8,853 nt of DNA from Bordetella parapertussis (GTDB taxonomy: Bacteria > Pseudomonadota > Gammaproteobacteria > Burkholderiales > Burkholderiaceae_C). The stretch's first letter is position 1; each line of letters begins with the position of its first letter. Under the pieces are notes generated by a model. The model saw only the letters and a program-made list of their open reading frames with translations, searched no databases and was not told where the DNA came from. The DNA lies in NCBI GenBank assembly GCA_945878355.1, contig CAMCTC010000158.1, positions 1-8,853 of the forward strand, written 5' to 3'. Below are positions 6,037 to 8,853 of the stretch, piece after piece. Both the position numbers and the translations under genes were made by a program.

Positions 6037-7836
6037 ATGCCCAACCATCCAATCCGCGAAGCCGGTCTGGCTTTGCCAGCCGCGCTGCTGGCGTGCTTCG
6101 TTCCCACGATGTTGGCTTACGGCCAGCCGCCTTCGGCCACACTGCTCAACCAATGCGTGGCGGTGGCCTTGTGGGGCGGTGTGGCGATGACCCTGCCGCT
6201 GCGCGGCGCGGGGCGCGGCCTGTGGGCGTCGATCGCAGCGCTGCTCGGCGCCCTGGCGATCGTCGGCGGCGAGGCCGTGGCCAGCTGGGCCTTGGGCGCG
6301 TTGCCGATGTCGCTGGCGCTGCAAGCAGTGGGCTTGCTGGCTGGCGCGGCGCTGCTGGTCGCAAGCGGCGCAAGCGCCGCGCGCGGGCCTGGCGGGCCGG
6401 TGGCGTTTGGTGCGCTGGCGCTGGGTCTGCTGGTCGCTGGACTGGCCGGCAGCGCGGTGGCCTTCCTGCAGGTGTTTGCCCCACAGTGGGCCGATGGCAA
6501 CTGGATCGCCCATTCCGGCCTGGCAGGCCGGGCGGTGGGCAACCTGCGTCAGCCCAACCACTTGGGCAGCCTGCTGCTGTGGGCGCTGGTCGCGGCAGTG
6601 GCGCTGCACGAACTGCGCTGGCTGCCGCGCGCAGCGCTCTGGGCGGTGTCAGCCTTGATGGTGTGGGCGGTCGAGCTGACCGCGTCGCGCACCGGCGCGG
6701 TGGGCCTGGGCTTGCTGCTGGGCTGGGCGCTGCTAGACCGGCGCTTGTCACGATCAGCGCGCTGGCTGCTGGCCGCCACGCCCTTGCTCTACGCGCTGGC
6801 TTATGGCGCGATGGTCTGGTACGGCCGCATCAGTGAGCAGGCGCTGGGCGCGAGCGCCAGACAGCTGGCCGAGGGCACTGCGGCCGTCGAGAGCCCCAAC
6901 TCGCGGATGAACATCTGGCACAACACCATCGACCTGATCGCGGCACAGCCCTGGACCGGCGTCGGCTTTGGCGAGTTCAACCTGGCCTGGAGCCTGAGCG
7001 CTTTCGCCAACCGGCCGATCGCTTTTTTCGACCACTGCCACAACCTGCTGCTGCAGTTGGCCGTCGAACTGGGCCTGCCCGCGGCGGCGACCGTGACCGC
7101 GCTGCTGCTGCTGGCGCTGTGGCAAGGGCTGCTGCGCGCACGCAGCGCCAACGGCGACGCCGGACTGGTGGCCCGCGCCGGCCTGATGCTGGTGATCACG
7201 GTGGCGCTGCACAGCCTGGTCGAGTACCCGCTTTGGTATGCCTACTTCCTGATGCCAGCTGCGCTGGCCTGGGGCTTTGTGCTGGGTGCACCCGATACCG
7301 CGGCGACCGCGACGCAGGCCTTGCCGCCAGCCAGACGCTGGGGGCTCGCCGCGGGCGCGCTGATGACGCTGGCGGGCGCAGCGTCGGTGCTGGACTTTCA
7401 GCAAGTGGTCGCGATCTACGCGCCAGCCGAGGGCAGCGCCTCGCTGGCCGAGCGCATCGAGCAAGGCCAGCGCAGCCCGCTGTTTGCCCACCATGCCGAC
7501 TACGCCGCGGCGACCAACCCCGTTTCACCGACCAGCACCGCGCTGGGCTTCGCCCGGGCGCCGCACTCGCTGCTGGACACCCGGCTGATGGTGGCCTGGG
7601 CCGAGCGTCTGGCGGAACAAGGACAGGTCGACCGCGCGCGTTGGCTGGCACAGCGCCTGCGCGAGTTCCGCAACCCCGAGTCCGAGGCCTTCTTCGCGCC
7701 CTGCAAGGACGGCGCCAGCACGGCCTTCCAGTGCCAAGCACCCCAGACGGTGCACGGATGGCGCGAGTTCGCCGCGATGCACCCGCCTCCGCGTCAAGCC
7801 GCGGTGCTGTCCCCAGCGCCGTCGGCCAGCCAGTGA
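6037..7836 (+). CDS. pglL: PglL/Wzy-type O-oligosaccharyltransferase (O-antigen ligase family)
   Basis: Seen: 599 residues, about 12 membrane segments between residues 8 and 452, then a soluble tail of about 150 residues. VGNLRQPNHLGSLLLW (167-182) is the PglL N-terminal signature. TASRTGAVGL (215-224) holds a conserved Arg (Arg218). A large loop at about 263-332 is followed by FDHCHNLLLQLAVELG (331-346), where His335 fits the His of the Wzy_C ligase motif. HSLVEYPLWYAYFLMP (392-407) is also typical. The tail, including SVLDFQQVVAIY, resembles Wzy_C_2. Known: PglL enzymes transfer undecaprenyl-linked glycans onto Ser/Thr of periplasmic proteins; sister families ligate O-antigen to lipid A core or polymerise it. 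NLRQPN plus Wzy_C_2 favour protein glycosylation, but pilin-specific or WaaL-like activity is not excluded. The ATG at 6037 is chosen because it precedes the first membrane helix; its ribosome site is weak. No glycan-synthesis genes adjoin it. Confidence 0.85.
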   Translation: MPNHPIREAGLALPAALLACFVPTMLAYGQPPSATLLNQCVAVALWGGVAMTLPLRGAGRGLWASIAALLGALAIVGGEAVASWALGALPMSLALQAVGLLAGAALLVASGASAARGPGGPVAFGALALGLLVAGLAGSAVAFLQVFAPQWADGNWIAHSGLAGRAVGNLRQPNHLGSLLLWALVAAVALHELRWLPRAALWAVSALMVWAVELTASRTGAVGLGLLLGWALLDRRLSRSARWLLAATPLLYALAYGAMVWYGRISEQALGASARQLAEGTAAVESPNSRMNIWHNTIDLIAAQPWTGVGFGEFNLAWSLSAFANRPIAFFDHCHNLLLQLAVELGLPAAATVTALLLLALWQGLLRARSANGDAGLVARAGLMLVITVALHSLVEYPLWYAYFLMPAALAWGFVLGAPDTAATATQALPPARRWGLAAGALMTLAGAASVLDFQQVVAIYAPAEGSASLAERIEQGQRSPLFAHHADYAAATNPVSPTSTALGFARAPHSLLDTRLMVAWAERLAEQGQVDRARWLAQRLREFRNPESEAFFAPCKDGASTAFQCQAPQTVHGWREFAAMHPPPRQAAVLSPAPSASQ

Positions 7837-7948
7837 CCCAATTTGCCGCCGCGCTTCAACTTTGAGCCCGCTCAGGCGATGACAGGCTCAGGGATGGTGT
7901 TCTTGATCGTCAATTTTTCGCCTGTTCAAAATTCCCAAAGGAGATGAC
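7837..7948. other. Intergenic region upstream of ppk2
   Basis: 112 bp. TGAGCC at 7863-7868 and GGCTCA at 7885-7890 could form a 6-bp stem with a 16-nt loop after the ligase gene. GCTCAGG is directly repeated at 7870 and 7886. From about 7900 the DNA turns AT-rich. TTGATC (7903-7908) and CAAAAT (7927-7932) are 18 bp apart, but transcription from them would start inside the ribosome-binding site, so I do not call a promoter. AAGGAG (7938-7943) is a strong ribosome-binding site for ppk2. Confidence 0.4.
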
Positions 7949-8839
7949 ATGGCAAAGAAGAGTAAAACCACGGAAGCAGTAGGCGGTGAAGTCTTGGCCG
8001 ACGCAAAGGAATCCGAAGCGCTTGAAAAATCTTGGTTGACTGCGGGTCGCTCAAAACCGCGAAAACCGGGCAAAAGTTACAAATACATTGAGGAGCTTGC
8101 CCATCTGCAGATGGAACTCATCAAGCTTCAGGAATGGGTGCGCATGCGGGGCCTGCGCGTGGCGGTCATTTTTGAGGGCCGCGATGCCGCCGGAAAGGGC
8201 GGCGTCATCAAGCGCATCACGGAAAGCCTCAATCCGCGCGTGTGCCGGATTGTTGCGCTCGGTACGCCCACCGAGAAGGAGCGCGGGCAATGGTACTTCC
8301 AGCGCTACGTTCCTCACTTGCCAAGTGCTGGCGAAATTGTACTTTTCGATCGCAGTTGGTACAACCGCGCTGGCGTCGAGCACGTGATGGGGTTTTGCAG
8401 CGATGCCGAGCACAAGGAATTCCTGCGCTCGTGTCCGTTGTTCGAGGAAATGCTGGTTCGTTCCGGAATCGTTCTCGTCAAATATTGGTTTTCGGTCAAC
8501 GATGAAGAGCAGGAAAAGCGATTCCAGGAGCGCATCAGCAACCCTAGTAAACGCTGGAAACTCAGCCCGATGGACCTGGAATCACGCAAGCATTGGATCG
8601 AGTACTCCAGAGCGAAGGATGTCATGTTTGCAGCGACCGACAAACCGAAAGCACCCTGGAACGTGGTCGAAGCAGACGACAAGAAAAAGGCCAGACTCAA
8701 CTGCATAGCGCATCTGCTGAAACAGGTTCCCTATGAAAACATGACGCCGGTCGAGATCGAAGTGCCACCGCGACAAGCCGACATCGGCTACAAGCGCCCG
8801 AACATGTCGAGTCAGAAATTCGTACCAAAGATCTACTGA
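7949..8839 (+). CDS. ppk2: Polyphosphate kinase 2, class I (single domain)
   Basis: Seen: 296 residues. A Lys-rich, probably disordered N-terminus (1-45) precedes the kinase core. Walker A is FEGRDAAGKGG (75-85, Lys83), Walker B is VLFDRSWYNRAGVE (131-144), and the basic lid covers about 184-209 (RFQERI, then KRWKLSPMD). HWIEYSRAKD (215-224) and APWNVVEADDKKKARLN (235-251) are typical of the family. Known: PPK2 transfers phosphate between polyphosphate and nucleotides; class I single-domain enzymes mainly phosphorylate nucleoside diphosphates, regenerating GTP or ATP from polyphosphate in the cytosol. The frame is complete, with a strong Shine-Dalgarno 5 nt before the ATG. It follows the ligase by 112 bp and is probably its own unit. 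Its GC content (50, 57 and 52% in three hand-counted 60-base lines) is lower than in the ligase gene (60 and 77% in two lines), with more AAA/AAG Lys and AT-ending codons. Confidence 0.95.
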   Translation: MAKKSKTTEAVGGEVLADAKESEALEKSWLTAGRSKPRKPGKSYKYIEELAHLQMELIKLQEWVRMRGLRVAVIFEGRDAAGKGGVIKRITESLNPRVCRIVALGTPTEKERGQWYFQRYVPHLPSAGEIVLFDRSWYNRAGVEHVMGFCSDAEHKEFLRSCPLFEEMLVRSGIVLVKYWFSVNDEEQEKRFQERISNPSKRWKLSPMDLESRKHWIEYSRAKDVMFAATDKPKAPWNVVEADDKKKARLNCIAHLLKQVPYENMTPVEIEVPPRQADIGYKRPNMSSQKFVPKIY

Positions 8840-8853
8840 GCGCCCCGAGGCCG

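Noticed and set aside
7903..7932. TTGATC/CAAAAT pair as a ppk2 promoter
   Set aside because: The predicted transcription start would fall inside the ribosome-binding site, and both boxes match the consensus at only four of six positions.

Overview
The window is GC-rich chromosomal DNA, probably from a Burkholderiales-type betaproteobacterium. That placement is inferred from the codon use, the ESPR-type signal peptide, the PglL-type ligase and the gene families; no taxonomic marker gene is present. It holds six protein-coding genes and no RNA gene, CRISPR array or transposase.

Left block, minus strand (1-2553): the 5' 851 codons of a large two-partner-secretion (TpsA/FhaB-like) exoprotein. 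It has an ESPR signal peptide, a TPS domain with an NPNG motif, a GGFVETSG motif, a GNWLIDP motif, and the first four GLUG repeats of an array that runs off the left edge. This frame is open from end to end of its part of the window. The overlapping plus-strand ORFs are GC-rich shadows. A 306-bp non-coding gap follows, carrying a candidate hairpin and a spaced pair of TGATCAC repeats.

Middle block, minus strand (2860-4742): a probable operon of a crotonase and a YeiH/UPF0324 membrane protein (putative sulfate/sulfite exporter), separated by 5 nt. The crotonase carries the full Asp-Glu-Asp signature of delta3,5-delta2,4-dienoyl-CoA isomerase.

Right block, plus strand (4911-8839): a soluble-epoxide-hydrolase-like alpha/beta hydrolase, transcribed divergently from the isomerase; a PglL/Wzy-type O-oligosaccharyltransferase with a C-terminal Wzy_C_2-like domain; and a class I polyphosphate kinase 2 that is visibly poorer in GC than its neighbours.

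Functional links are tentative. The divergent isomerase and epoxide hydrolase could both act on unsaturated or oxidised fatty acids. The O-glycan ligase and the surface adhesin could both shape the cell surface. I found no convincing novel multi-gene system. The most useful observations are the large adhesin hidden on the minus strand, its GC shift at a domain boundary, the dienoyl-CoA isomerase signature, and the odd isomerase-yeiH coupling.
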